A stretch of 64,000 bases of DNA, taken from NCBI GenBank assembly GCA_024743175.1, contig JANSXA010000008.1:62001-126000 (forward strand), written 5' to 3'. The notes below the pieces were generated by a model, which saw only the letters and a list, made by a program, of their open reading frames with translations, was not told the origin of the DNA and ran no database searches. Each line of letters starts with the position of its first letter. Position 1 is the stretch's first letter. This DNA comes from Pseudomonadaceae bacterium. GTDB taxonomy: Bacteria; Pseudomonadota; Gammaproteobacteria; Pseudomonadales; Azotimanducaceae. A program made the translations under genes and the position numbers. This document shows, piece by piece, positions 16,339-25,441 of this stretch.

Positions 16339-18780
16339 ATGGCATCAATACAATCATTGGGCGTGGGTTCAGGGCTGCTGACCTCCGACCTGGTCGAAGA
16401 TATCATCGCTGCTGAAAGAGAAGGTACAGACCTCCGTCTGGATGCAAAACGCGCAGAGTACGAAGCTAAGATTTCCGCTTTTGGCGCTGTGCGCAGTGGG
16501 ATTGATGGTCTTTCTGCTGCAGTCCGTGACTTGGGTAGCTCAACATCATTGCTATCCAACGTTGTCACATCCAGTAACGAAACTGCGATTACAGCAAGTG
16601 CCAGTGCAACGGCAAAGCCCGGCATTCATACCGTTGAAGTGTTGGCCACAGCACGGGCCCACACCCTCACCAGTTCACGATATGACAGCATAGACAGTGT
16701 CATTGGCAGTGGCACCATAGATGTCAGGTTCGGTGCCACGACGTTTGTTAATGGCAGTTACGATAGTTTTACCGAAAATCCGGATCGAGCATCGGGCCAG
16801 ATTGTCATCGATAGCTCAAACAACACTGTCAGTGGTGTTCGGGATGCGATTAATTCCGCGGATCTAGGCGTCGTGGCCTCGATTGTTAATGATGGGGAAG
16901 GCTTTGTTCTGGTTTTGACGTCTGATCGTACCGGTGAAGATCAATCCATGGAGCTTACTGTCACTGAAGATACGCCGACAGGACTGTCCGCGCTGAACTT
17001 TAACCTTGCGGAGAACGCGCCAGGTACCAATATGACCCAGACTGTTGATGCAGATGACGCGATTGTTGTTATCGATGGCATAACAGTGTCCAGAGAAACC
17101 AATACCATTAACGAAGTTATTCCTGGTGTCACTTTTACTGCCATTGGCAACAACTCTGGCGCTCCCGCAACTATATCAATAAATCAGGATACGCAGGCTG
17201 TCAGCGATAAGATGCAGGCTTTTGTTGATGCCTACAATTCAATTAAGACGCTAACAGATGACCTTACAGATTTTGATGAAGAAAAAGGTGTAGGCGCACT
17301 TTTAACCGGCGACTCAACGGTTCGCACGTTGATGTCACAGTTGCGTCGTTTTATGTCTCGAAGCGTTACGGAAGTAGAATCCAATTCGCTCCGCGCTCTG
17401 GTGGATCTTGGTATTTCAACCAATCAGAATGCTGGCTTTCAGCTGCAGTTTGATTCTACGGCATTTGCTCAGAGCCTGGCGGCCAATCCCTCAGATGTTT
17501 CGGCATTGCTGGCAGACCAGCGTCGCAGCTCGGACAATCAGATAGCCTTTGTCGGCTTTCAATCCGCAACGCAAGCCGGCAGCTATCTTGTGGACATACA
17601 ACAGGCAGCCACTCAAGGCGCTTTAAGTGGCGCCAGTGTTGCCGGACTTGATAGCGCTATAATCATCGATGATGACAACGACAGTTTATCGGTCACGGTA
17701 GATGGCGTGAGCAGCGGCACTATTACTCTAGCGCAAGGCAGTTATGCTGACGGGGCAGAACTTGCAGTAGAGCTCCAGACGCAAATCAATCAGGACGCGG
17801 GTCTGCGAGCGGCAGGTGCAACGGTAGATGTCAGTTATGACGTAGACAGTCAGTCCTTACAGATACGTTCAACGTCTTTCGGCAGCAGTTCAACCATTGG
17901 TATCGACAGCGTTGATACCAATACTGTTGCGCAGTTAGGTTTAGCAGTGGTTGATGCCGCTGCCAATGCAGGAACGGATGTTGAAGGCACGGTCAATGGC
18001 ATTGAAGGCAACGGCGTGGGCCAGTTTCTGTCGATACCCAATGGGCCGGTACCTGCTACTTCCGGTTCCTACAATGGTTCAGCGCTGACTACTTTTGAAT
18101 CAGGGCCGCTGACCATCGATGGCAGTAACGGAAGCTTCCGCGTCAACATTGACGGTTTTCAATCCGGCGACATTGTGATTACCCCGGGTGATTACGCAAC
18201 CCCGGCTGAACTCGCCGCGGAGATGACCAGTCAGATCAATGCGGACGCGGTGTTGCTGGCAGGAGAAGTAACCGCCAGCGTTACCTACGATACAGCTAAC
18301 AATCGTTTTGAGTTTACATCGGAAAGCACAGGTCCCTCTTCAACTGTCAACGTGACTTCCGTGAGCGCCGGGGTGGTTTCCGATCTCGGCCTGACTGTTG
18401 GTATCGGAACTGCTGGTCGACCCGCGGCTGAGGTAGCGGATCCAGCGGCAGGCATACAGTTGCGTGTGCAGGGTGAGGCAGTCGGCGAAAGGGGTTCTGT
18501 TACGCTGGTTCGTGGCGTAATGAATCAGATTGATTCTTTCCTGGATCAGTTCATAAACTTTGGTGGCTCGTTAGCAAACAAGCTGGATTCCCTGGAAGGG
18601 CAGGTCGAGGCTGTGGAAGAGGAAGCAACAGATTTTGCTAAACGCATGGATCTGCTGGAGGCACGTTTGCGTACTCAGTTTGCAGCAGCCGATGCACTTA
18701 TCTCCACCCTGGACAACACTTCCAAGTTTCTGGATCAGCAGCTTGCAAGCCTGCCAGGATACTCTCGCGAGTCTAATTAA
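16339..18780 (+). CDS. fliD: Filament cap protein FliD (HAP2), enlarged
   Basis: FliD forms the pentameric or hexameric cap that guides flagellin folding at the filament tip. The usual length is 450-500 aa; this one has 813. The N terminus (SIQSLGVGSGLLTSDLVEDI) and the C-terminal coiled-coil region (LEARLRTQFAAADALISTLD, then LDQQLASLPGYSR) are canonical. Between them lies a duplicated module of roughly 87 residues, at about 448-535 and 598-684. Both copies share V(D/N)(V/I)DG, a strand ending in Gly-(S/D)-Tyr-Ala, an ELA helix with QIN, and a final SST(I/V) plus LGL. No convincing ribosome site is visible; the hairpin at 16296-16322 sits just upstream. Confidence 0.94.
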   Translation: MASIQSLGVGSGLLTSDLVEDIIAAEREGTDLRLDAKRAEYEAKISAFGAVRSGIDGLSAAVRDLGSSTSLLSNVVTSSNETAITASASATAKPGIHTVEVLATARAHTLTSSRYDSIDSVIGSGTIDVRFGATTFVNGSYDSFTENPDRASGQIVIDSSNNTVSGVRDAINSADLGVVASIVNDGEGFVLVLTSDRTGEDQSMELTVTEDTPTGLSALNFNLAENAPGTNMTQTVDADDAIVVIDGITVSRETNTINEVIPGVTFTAIGNNSGAPATISINQDTQAVSDKMQAFVDAYNSIKTLTDDLTDFDEEKGVGALLTGDSTVRTLMSQLRRFMSRSVTEVESNSLRALVDLGISTNQNAGFQLQFDSTAFAQSLAANPSDVSALLADQRRSSDNQIAFVGFQSATQAGSYLVDIQQAATQGALSGASVAGLDSAIIIDDDNDSLSVTVDGVSSGTITLAQGSYADGAELAVELQTQINQDAGLRAAGATVDVSYDVDSQSLQIRSTSFGSSSTIGIDSVDTNTVAQLGLAVVDAAANAGTDVEGTVNGIEGNGVGQFLSIPNGPVPATSGSYNGSALTTFESGPLTIDGSNGSFRVNIDGFQSGDIVITPGDYATPAELAAEMTSQINADAVLLAGEVTASVTYDTANNRFEFTSESTGPSSTVNVTSVSAGVVSDLGLTVGIGTAGRPAAEVADPAAGIQLRVQGEAVGERGSVTLVRGVMNQIDSFLDQFINFGGSLANKLDSLEGQVEAVEEEATDFAKRMDLLEARLRTQFAAADALISTLDNTSKFLDQQLASLPGYSRESN

Positions 18781-18835
18781 AGTTAACCACGATTCGGCCG
18801 TTAACTAACGTATCAACACAATCGGAAACTACAAC

Positions 18836-19225
18836 GTGAATAGCCCTGTTAAGCAATATCATCAACTAGACGTTGAAACCTCTGTCGAAGCTGCTTCTCC
18901 GCATCAGATCATCGATATGCTTTTTGCTGGGGCAAGAGCTCGGATCAAACAGGCGCAAGGTTGTATGTTGCGAAATGATCAGGCGGGTAAGGCAAACTCC
19001 ATTAACGGTTGCGTAGAAATTCTCAGTGGTCTGCAAGCCTCTCTTGATCATGAGAAGGGTGGAGATATTGCAGCGAATCTCGAAAGCCTTTATGACTATA
19101 TGCAGCGGCGTCTTTTCAGAGCTAACGCTGACAACGATGTTGAAGGTCTTGTTGAAGTGGGCGATTTGCTGGCGACTCTACGTTCCGCATGGAAAGCCAT
19201 AGATCCTAACCCCAGCGATCAATAA
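18836..19225 (+). CDS. fliS: Flagellin export chaperone FliS
   Basis: FliS is a cytoplasmic chaperone that binds the C-terminal D0 part of flagellin and prevents early polymerisation. The product has 129 aa, the normal size. It shows QYHQLDVETSVEAASPHQII, then DMLFAGARARIKQAQGCMLR, and a helix-bundle end with LYDYMQRRLFRANADND. Translation starts at GTG. The 55-base gap after fliD contains the dyad AGTTAAC/GTTAACT (18781-18806), without a T-run. It is part of the late filament block. Confidence 0.94.
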   Translation: MNSPVKQYHQLDVETSVEAASPHQIIDMLFAGARARIKQAQGCMLRNDQAGKANSINGCVEILSGLQASLDHEKGGDIAANLESLYDYMQRRLFRANADNDVEGLVEVGDLLATLRSAWKAIDPNPSDQ

Positions 19226-19239
19226 GCGCGTTTACGGTC

Positions 19240-19515
19240 ATGTCCCAATTAGAGAACGCTCTCAATCGTATCAGAGACATCGAGTCTGCTGTTGCCAGCG
19301 GTGACCTTGAGGCAGCCAATCTGGCCGCCCAGCAACTGACGCCACTACTGGTCAGTAACAATATAGATGAATTGCTCTCAGTCCGCGATCGGATTGAATC
19401 TCTGACTCTGGGTGTGAAAGCGATGCAATCGGGTGACCTGGATCAGCTGCGTGGTATACAGCAGCAACGCGGCGGTGCCGAGGCTTACCAGGCGATGCAG
19501 CAGAGTAATTTTTAG
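19240..19515 (+). CDS. Small helical protein in the FliT position
   Basis: The 91 aa product is predicted to be mostly helical (ENALNRIRDIESAVASGDLE, then DELLSVRDRIESLTLGVKAM). It lies 14 bases after fliS, the usual place for FliT, the chaperone of FliD. Size and position support a FliT-like role. I see no motif that proves it, since FliT sequences diverge strongly. It contains no cysteine and no membrane segment. The ribosome site is weak, so coupling with fliS is possible. Confidence 0.6.
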   Translation: MSQLENALNRIRDIESAVASGDLEAANLAAQQLTPLLVSNNIDELLSVRDRIESLTLGVKAMQSGDLDQLRGIQQQRGGAEAYQAMQQSNF

Positions 19516-19618
19516 CACAGGACTTCCCAGCTGATCTTCAGGTAGATCACAACGCTGCTCCGACCAGCCGATTAAGTGTTTGTTTTCTGACGCTTTTGTT
19601 ATCCGGACCGTCGGAAAT

Positions 19619-19647
19619 TTGACCAATTCCGATTCTCTTACTTTACT
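19619..19647 (+). promoter_or_regulatory. Possible sigma-70 promoter of fleQ
   Basis: TTGACC (19619-19624), 17 bases, then TTTACT (19642-19647). The master regulator of a flagellar hierarchy is usually sigma-70 driven. An imperfect dyad CGGAA...TTCCG overlaps the -35 region (19612-19631). The match is weak and only suggestive. Confidence 0.35.
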
Positions 19648-19750
19648 TCCTTCATGTAGAGCGTCTGCCCATGTGTTTGGCAGGTGCACAACCTTATTTA
19701 ATTGATGCCCGCAAGGCTCGGTTAAAACGTAGAGGAAGGACTTGTTGGTT

Positions 19751-21070
19751 ATGCAAGAGCAATCAAAAGCAGGGTTTCGCGTTGGTGTAGATATCTCGGA
19801 CGTAGAGCAGACAGAACTGGTCCATACACTTCTACGATTTGCGGAAATTCCGGTTGTTGCTGATCCGAGCAAGGCGGATGTTGTCTTTGGTGATGGCACC
19901 CATGCGGATGACTTTTCTGTATACGTTTTTTTACAGGCGCAATCGACGCCAGGCAGCGCGCGTATCTGTGCTGAATTGCGTGTGAGTTCAATTATGGCCG
20001 CGTTGGCACAATGCCAGAGTCTGTTAACACAGAAACTCAGACACCCGGAAAGCGGATCAGTGTTCAGCCGTTACGTTGGCGTCAGCGATGCCGCGGTCGA
20101 CACCCGGGCGCAGATGGCAGCTGCCGCGGGGAAAGATGTGACTGTTCTTGTTACAGGCGAATCAGGAACCGGCAAGGAAGTGGTTGCACGCGCGTTGCAC
20201 GCTGGGTCTCGACGTGAATCTGGTCCCTTTGTGCCCGTTAACTGCGGTGCCATCCCCGCAGAGTTGTTGGAAAGTGAGTTGTTCGGCCACGAGAAAGGTG
20301 CGTTTACCGGTGCTATTTCGCAGAAGACCGGCCGATTTGAACTGGCTCACGGCGGAACACTGTTCCTGGATGAAATTGGCGACCTACCTTACCCCATGCA
20401 GGTAAAAGTGCTGCGTGCCATTGAACAGAAAAGTTTTGAACGGGTGGGTGGCGTCAATACACGGGTCAGCGACGTGCGTATTGTGGCCGCAACAAACAAA
20501 AATCTCGAATCGCTCATTGAAAGTGGTGACTTCAGAGAAGATCTGTTCTACCGCCTGAACGTTTTTCCCATTGAGCTCGCACCTTTACGTAAACGGGCTG
20601 AAGATCTGCCGTTGCTTGTGAATGCGCTGACTGGGCGCATCCAGCAGGAACAGGGTTTACACGTGCGCCTGTCCGTGGATGCGCTGGCGGTTCTAGGTGG
20701 ATACAGCTGGCCGGGAAATGTGCGGGAACTGGCAAATCTTCTGCAGCGGCTGGCGATCCAGTATCCACATGCACTGGTCAGATCTCAGGATTTACCGAAG
20801 AAATATACCGAATCTTTACCCGCCAAACCAACCAAGTCGTCAGCACCTGCAGCTGGCAATCTGCCAGACGATAATGAAGTGCTGCTTCCGGTCAATGGCA
20901 TTGACCTGAAAGACTATCTGGCACGGTTGGAAAAAAGCCTCATAGAGCAGGCGCTGGAGGACACCAATGCTGTGGTTGCCAGAGCAGCTGATCGGTTGCA
21001 TATCCGCCGCACAACACTGGTTGAGAAAATGCGCAAACACGGGCTTGGCCGCGTTGGAGACAGCGTCTGA
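19751..21070 (+). CDS. fleQ: Sigma-54 enhancer-binding protein, FleQ/FlrA-like master regulator
   Basis: This is the class I activator that turns on sigma-54 flagellar promoters such as those before flgB and fliK. The product has 439 aa from the ATG at 19751, ten bases after a strong AGAGGAAGGA site. In-frame TTGs at 19742 and 19745 fit that site less well. Residues 1 to about 110 resemble a receiver without clear phosphorylation residues, as in FleQ. The AAA+ domain follows, with Walker A GESGTGKE (136-143), GAFTGA for sigma-54 contact (183-188) and [10 protein letters not shown] as Walker B. A Fis-type helix-turn-helix ends the protein ([20 protein letters not shown]). It is shorter than Pseudomonas FleQ. 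Its stop overlaps the start of the next gene by one base. Confidence 0.88.
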   Translation: MQEQSKAGFRVGVDISDVEQTELVHTLLRFAEIPVVADPSKADVVFGDGTHADDFSVYVFLQAQSTPGSARICAELRVSSIMAALAQCQSLLTQKLRHPESGSVFSRYVGVSDAAVDTRAQMAAAAGKDVTVLVTGESGTGKEVVARALHAGSRRESGPFVPVNCGAIPAELLESELFGHEKGAFTGAISQKTGRFELAHGGTLFLDEIGDLPYPMQVKVLRAIEQKSFERVGGVNTRVSDVRIVAATNKNLESLIESGDFREDLFYRLNVFPIELAPLRKRAEDLPLLVNALTGRIQQEQGLHVRLSVDALAVLGGYSWPGNVRELANLLQRLAIQYPHALVRSQDLPKKYTESLPAKPTKSSAPAAGNLPDDNEVLLPVNGIDLKDYLARLEKSLIEQALEDTNAVVARAADRLHIRRTTLVEKMRKHGLGRVGDSV

Positions 21071-22377
21071 TGATACCTGTCTATTGCGGCCAGCAGGCTC
21101 AGGAAGCCGCTCGACTCTACGACGGGTTGTGCGCCAGCGGTATATCGGCAAAGTTGATAGACAGCCTTGAATCGGGTGTTGATGCATCTGACGAGATTGC
21201 CCTGGTACCCGCGGCGGATGTGGCGCGTGCACGCTCAGTTCTGAATGTCAGTCGCATCATCGCCTTTGGTGGTGCTGACAAAGCGGAAAATGCGGTCCGT
21301 ACTCTGCAGCAGGGAGCTGCCGAATATCTGCCGCTGGGCGCCGGACCACAAAAAGTGTCAGCGTCGATACATCCCGCTGCAAACGAATATAGATCACAAG
21401 CCGGGAAAGTGGAGCAGCCGATTCTGGCCAATCCCGTCGCGAGTGAAGCGATGCAGGAAATCATGAATCTGGCGCAGCGAGTGGCTCAGGCAGATATTGC
21501 CGTCATGATCTCCGGCGAAAGCGGAACCGGAAAAGAAGTCATGGCACGGCAGATACACGCCTGGTCACCTCGAGCGAAAGGACCATTTATTGCGGTAAAT
21601 TGTGCAGCGATTCCGGAGACAATGTTAGAAGCCGTACTTTTTGGCCATGACAAAGGTGCATTCACCGGCGCTGCAGAGAAGCGTCTGGGCAAATTTGAGC
21701 TTGCTGACGGTGGCACCTTGTTACTCGATGAGATAACAGAGATGCCCATTTCCCTGCAGGCCAAACTCCTGCGTGTATTGCAGGAAAAAGAAGTTGAACG
21801 TATCGGCAGTCCAAAGCCAACAAAAGTTGATGTGCGGGTGCTTGCGACCAGTAACAGGCAGCTGCGCAAAGCGGTCACTGATGGTGTTCTGCGTGAAGAC
21901 CTTTTTTATCGTTTAAGCGTATTCCCACTTCACATTCCACCTTTACGTGACCGAGAGGAAGACGTACTGCCTCTGGTGCAGACTTTTCTTGACAAATACG
22001 CCCCGGAACAGGACCTGTCACTTACTCTTGAAGCCCAGCAGTTGCTGGTTGCTCACCAGTGGCCAGGCAATGTCAGAGAACTGGAAAACAGCATACAGCG
22101 CGCTCTGGTCCTTAACACCTCAGGCGTTTTGGGTCCTGCCGATTTTGCCCTGGAGAACACCTCCAGCAACTGCCAGACAGAGCAGGTTGAACAAACTACT
22201 GGTGCCACCAGCAGTTCCCTGCAGGAACAGTTACGCGATTCTCAAACTCAACTTCTGTTGGAAACATTAAAAGCCTGTGGCGGCGTGCGTAAAGACATGG
22301 CGGCGCAGCTGGGTATTTCTGAACGCACGCTTCGCTACAAGCTCAAAGCGCTGCGAGATCGTGGTCTATTGAATTAG
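21070..22377 (+). CDS. fleR: Second sigma-54 enhancer-binding protein, FleR/FlrC-like, degenerate receiver
   Basis: By position just before fliE and by architecture this matches FleR/FlrC, which activates middle flagellar genes. The product has 435 aa. The AAA+ domain has GESGTGKE (149-156), GAFTGA (196-201), LLLDEITEMP and an R-finger region ([12 protein letters not shown]). The Fis helix-turn-helix is at the end (DMAAQLGISERTLRYKLKAL). Residues 1-110 occupy the receiver position but start [13 protein letters not shown], without the acidic pair of a true receiver and without a clear phospho-aspartate in strand 3. The sensor kinase FleS/FlrB normally encoded between fleQ and fleR is absent, so phosphorylation control seems lost. 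The ATG overlaps the fleQ stop (TGATG). Confidence 0.82.
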   Translation: MIPVYCGQQAQEAARLYDGLCASGISAKLIDSLESGVDASDEIALVPAADVARARSVLNVSRIIAFGGADKAENAVRTLQQGAAEYLPLGAGPQKVSASIHPAANEYRSQAGKVEQPILANPVASEAMQEIMNLAQRVAQADIAVMISGESGTGKEVMARQIHAWSPRAKGPFIAVNCAAIPETMLEAVLFGHDKGAFTGAAEKRLGKFELADGGTLLLDEITEMPISLQAKLLRVLQEKEVERIGSPKPTKVDVRVLATSNRQLRKAVTDGVLREDLFYRLSVFPLHIPPLRDREEDVLPLVQTFLDKYAPEQDLSLTLEAQQLLVAHQWPGNVRELENSIQRALVLNTSGVLGPADFALENTSSNCQTEQVEQTTGATSSSLQEQLRDSQTQLLLETLKACGGVRKDMAAQLGISERTLRYKLKALRDRGLLN

Positions 22378-22386
22378 GAGGTGGAT

Positions 22387-22749
22387 ATGGATATTCGTGC
22401 AACATCATCCAATGCTGATATTAATGCTGTGCTGCAGCAGATGCGGCAGATCAGGGATCAATCGAAGCAGATTGATCGTTTGACACCGGCGGCCCTCGAT
22501 CGTACGCAGTCATCAAAAGACACCTCTCGTACCGATTTCGGCGGTGCGCTGAAAGGTGCAATAGATACAGTGAATCAACTTCAGCAAACTTCCAGCGCAT
22601 CGCAAACAGCGTTTGCCACCGGTGCTGATAACAATCTTGTGAAGGTGATGATCGATTCTCAGAAGGCAAGTGTGGGGTTTCAGGCGATGGTGCAAGTGCG
22701 CAATCGCATGGTGACCGCTTATCAAGACATCATGAAGATGCCTATTTAG
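22387..22749 (+). CDS. fliE: Flagellar hook-basal body protein FliE
   Basis: FliE joins the MS-ring to the proximal rod and is the first type III substrate. The product has 120 aa from the ATG at 22387. A near-perfect TAGGAGGTGG site lies just upstream, and its core overlaps the fleR stop codon. A GTG at 22381 is in frame but lies inside that site. The C-terminal signature is clear: NLVKVMIDSQKASVGFQAMV, then VRNRMVTAYQDIMKMPI. It is followed 20 bases later by fliF. Confidence 0.95.
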   Translation: MDIRATSSNADINAVLQQMRQIRDQSKQIDRLTPAALDRTQSSKDTSRTDFGGALKGAIDTVNQLQQTSSASQTAFATGADNNLVKVMIDSQKASVGFQAMVQVRNRMVTAYQDIMKMPI

Positions 22750-22769
22750 TTTTGGCTGTGGAGTAAACA

Positions 22770-24434
22770 ATGGCCGAGTTACCCGTTCAATCACCTGCAA
22801 CCGCGCTGGATTCTTCAGCGTTGCCGGGTGGTAATTTCATTCGTGGCGCCGTAGGTATGCCTGTGGTCCGTCAGGTCACCCTGCTGGTTGCCCTGGCGGC
22901 AAGCGTCTCTCTCGGTGTCTTTGCCACCCAGTGGATGCAGGATGATACGTACAAGCCTCTCGGTACGCCTGTTTCAGCTGCTCAGACTGGAGAAATAGCT
23001 CAATCGTTGGAAGATAACATGATTGACTATCGTCTCGATCCGAATAGCGGAATGGTGTTGATAGCCGCAGAAGATCTGCACCGCGCACGTATGTTGCTGG
23101 CTGGAGCAGAACTGTTAGGCAATGGTAAGGTGGGATATGCCCTGCTTGATGAAGAACAGGGTTTTGGTGTCAGCCAGTTCATGGAAAACGCGCGTCACCG
23201 TCGCTCGGTAGAAGGTGAATTGGCGAAGAACATTGAAGTTATTACTTCGGTACAAAGCGCTGCGGTATTACTCGCCACTCCCAAAACAAGCTCTTTCATA
23301 CGTGACAGACGTAAGCCCAGTGCATCAGTAACCGTCACCCTCAAGCCTGGCCGGACCCTGGACAGCGCGCAGATTCGCGGTATAACCAATCTGGTAGCGG
23401 GCGCTGTACCCGAACTGGACGCGGCTGACGTGGTGGTGGTCGACCAGTCTGGATTTCTGTTATCCGAAGGCTCCGAAGACCAGAGCCTGCGACGCAGTCA
23501 GCAGGATATGGCGCTGGTTCGAGCACATGAACAGGCGCTGCAGTCAAAGATTGCAAACATCTTGACACCCTGGGTAGGGGGCGATCGATTTTCTGCGGAA
23601 GTCAACGCTACTATGGATTTCACCCGTTCACAGGAATCTGAAGAGCTTTATAACCCTGACCTGGTAGCGTTACGCAGCGAGCAACGCAGTGAAGAACAGA
23701 ATGTGGGCTCTAACCAGGTTGCCGCTGGTGTACCGGGAACATTGTCAAACCAGCCTCCTGAATTTGGTGCGGTTAATCCCGAAGCGCAGGCAGAGGAAAA
23801 AGTCCGTTCATCTTCTGTCCGCTCCACCCGCAACTACGAGGTCGATAGGACCCTCAGTTATACGGAACATCAGGTCGGTCGAGTGACTCGACTGTCGGTA
23901 ACCGTAGTGGTTGACGATCAGGTCTCTACTGACCCGGAAACAGGGGAAGCTGTCGCTATACCATGGGCGCCGGAAGAAATTGACCACCTCACTCAAGCGG
24001 TACAGACAGCTGTTGGGTTTCGAGCGGATCGTGGCGATAGCGTAAGTGTTGTTAACCGCGCGTTTTACCGCCCGCCTGTAGCTGCAGCCTTGGACACACC
24101 CATCTGGGCAGAGAGCTGGTTTGTTGAGTTGATCAAACAGGTCCTGGGCGGTATTGCGATTATCATTGTGATATTTGGGCTGTTACGTCCGTTGTTCAAA
24201 AATCTCAGTCAGGCGGGTGAGATGGTCCGGGAGCAGCAGAGTCTTGCCATAGCGGATATGACGCAGATCCGAGAAGCTGCGTTGTCCGAGGCGGTGCCCG
24301 GCTTGCCATCGCCGATCAATCTCGGCGGTGATGAAACCTCAGCACAAAAAATGGAAACCGTAAGAAATTTAATCGGGGAAGATCCTAATCGGGTTGCCCA
24401 GGTTGTCAAACATTGGGTCAGTGAAGATGAGTGA
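22770..24434 (+). CDS. fliF: Flagellar MS-ring protein FliF
   Basis: FliF builds the membrane MS-ring on which the rotor and export gate assemble. The product has 554 aa, with a first transmembrane helix at about residues 35-52 and a second at about 455-473 (VLGGIAIIIVIFGLLRPLF). The periplasmic ring-building motifs lie between them (GYALLDEEQGFGVSQFMENA, RRSVEGELAKNIEVITSVQS, then KPSASVTVTLKPGRTLD). The C-terminal tail that binds FliG is present (NLIGEDPNRVAQVVKHWVSE). The last codons overlap the fliG start by eight bases. Confidence 0.97.
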   Translation: MAELPVQSPATALDSSALPGGNFIRGAVGMPVVRQVTLLVALAASVSLGVFATQWMQDDTYKPLGTPVSAAQTGEIAQSLEDNMIDYRLDPNSGMVLIAAEDLHRARMLLAGAELLGNGKVGYALLDEEQGFGVSQFMENARHRRSVEGELAKNIEVITSVQSAAVLLATPKTSSFIRDRRKPSASVTVTLKPGRTLDSAQIRGITNLVAGAVPELDAADVVVVDQSGFLLSEGSEDQSLRRSQQDMALVRAHEQALQSKIANILTPWVGGDRFSAEVNATMDFTRSQESEELYNPDLVALRSEQRSEEQNVGSNQVAAGVPGTLSNQPPEFGAVNPEAQAEEKVRSSSVRSTRNYEVDRTLSYTEHQVGRVTRLSVTVVVDDQVSTDPETGEAVAIPWAPEEIDHLTQAVQTAVGFRADRGDSVSVVNRAFYRPPVAAALDTPIWAESWFVELIKQVLGGIAIIIVIFGLLRPLFKNLSQAGEMVREQQSLAIADMTQIREAALSEAVPGLPSPINLGGDETSAQKMETVRNLIGEDPNRVAQVVKHWVSEDE

Positions 24435-25434
24435 AGCAGTTCTGGAAATCGGCAAACTGGATAGGGCGGCAATACTTCTGCTGACCATCGGTGAAGCAGA
24501 AGCAGCAGCGGTGATGAAACACCTGGATCAACGGGAGGTACAACGGATCAGCGAAGCCATGTCGGGATTAACGTCCGTGAGTACCGATCAGATTGGTAGC
24601 GTTGTTGATGACTTTCTGGAAACCGTTTCTGATGAGTCTGGATTAACCCTGGGAGCAGGGCGTTATCTGAAAAATACGCTGACGAACGCAATTGGTGAAA
24701 ACAAGGCCAATGCGGTGATCGAAAAAATCAACGGTGGCAGTACTGCGGGACTGGATAAACTCAGATGGATGGATCCAAGAGCGATAGCTGAATTTATTGC
24801 GGCGGAACATCCTCAGATCCAAGCCATTGTCATGTCTTACCTTGAGCCTGATCAGGCCGCTCAGGTGATCAGCTATATCGCTGATGAAGACATGCGACGC
24901 GATATTGTCATGCGTGTAGCGAATCTGGACAGCATCCCGCCAGCGGCTATCGCGGAACTGGCTCAGGTTCTGGATGAACAGGCTGGTCACGCGGGACCAA
25001 CACGATTTGCTCAGCTGGGCGGGCGAAAATCAGCGGCGGATATTCTTAACAATATGGCCAAAGGTACCAACGAGGCTGTTATTGAGGCAATCAAAGCTGC
25101 GGATGAAGATCTCGGTGATGCCATCAGCGAACTCATGTTTGTATTCGATAATCTGTCTCTGGTTGATGACCGAGGTATTCAGACGCTTCTCAAAGAAGTA
25201 ACAACCGACAGCCTTACCGTTGCATTGAAAGGTGCAGATCAGAGTTTGCAGCAGAAAATATTTGGCAACATGTCTAAACGTGCGGCCGAGCTCCTGCAGG
25301 ATGATATGGAAGCCAAAGGGCCCGTGCGATTGTCTGATGTTGAAGCCGCGCAGAAAGAAATTTTGCTGGTTGCCCGTAAGCTTGCCGAAGAAGGTGAAAT
25401 TATGCTGGGTGGTGGCGGCGACGAGATGGTGTAG
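24427..25434 (+). CDS. fliG: Flagellar motor switch protein FliG
   Basis: FliG is the rotor protein that contacts the stator and transmits torque. I place the start at the ATG at 24427, which overlaps fliF by eight bases. The open frame extends 11 codons further upstream, but those residues are unlike FliG. The 335 aa product has the N-terminal FliF-binding domain (KLDRAAILLLTIGEAEAAAV), the middle domain motif (AEFIAAEHPQIQAIVMSYLE) and the C-terminal torque domain (DISELMFVF-type segment at DAISELMFVFDNLSLVDDRG). Normal length and motifs. Confidence 0.96.
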   Translation: MSEAVLEIGKLDRAAILLLTIGEAEAAAVMKHLDQREVQRISEAMSGLTSVSTDQIGSVVDDFLETVSDESGLTLGAGRYLKNTLTNAIGENKANAVIEKINGGSTAGLDKLRWMDPRAIAEFIAAEHPQIQAIVMSYLEPDQAAQVISYIADEDMRRDIVMRVANLDSIPPAAIAELAQVLDEQAGHAGPTRFAQLGGRKSAADILNNMAKGTNEAVIEAIKAADEDLGDAISELMFVFDNLSLVDDRGIQTLLKEVTTDSLTVALKGADQSLQQKIFGNMSKRAAELLQDDMEAKGPVRLSDVEAAQKEILLVARKLAEEGEIMLGGGGDEMV

Positions 25435-25441
25435 GTCGGTC

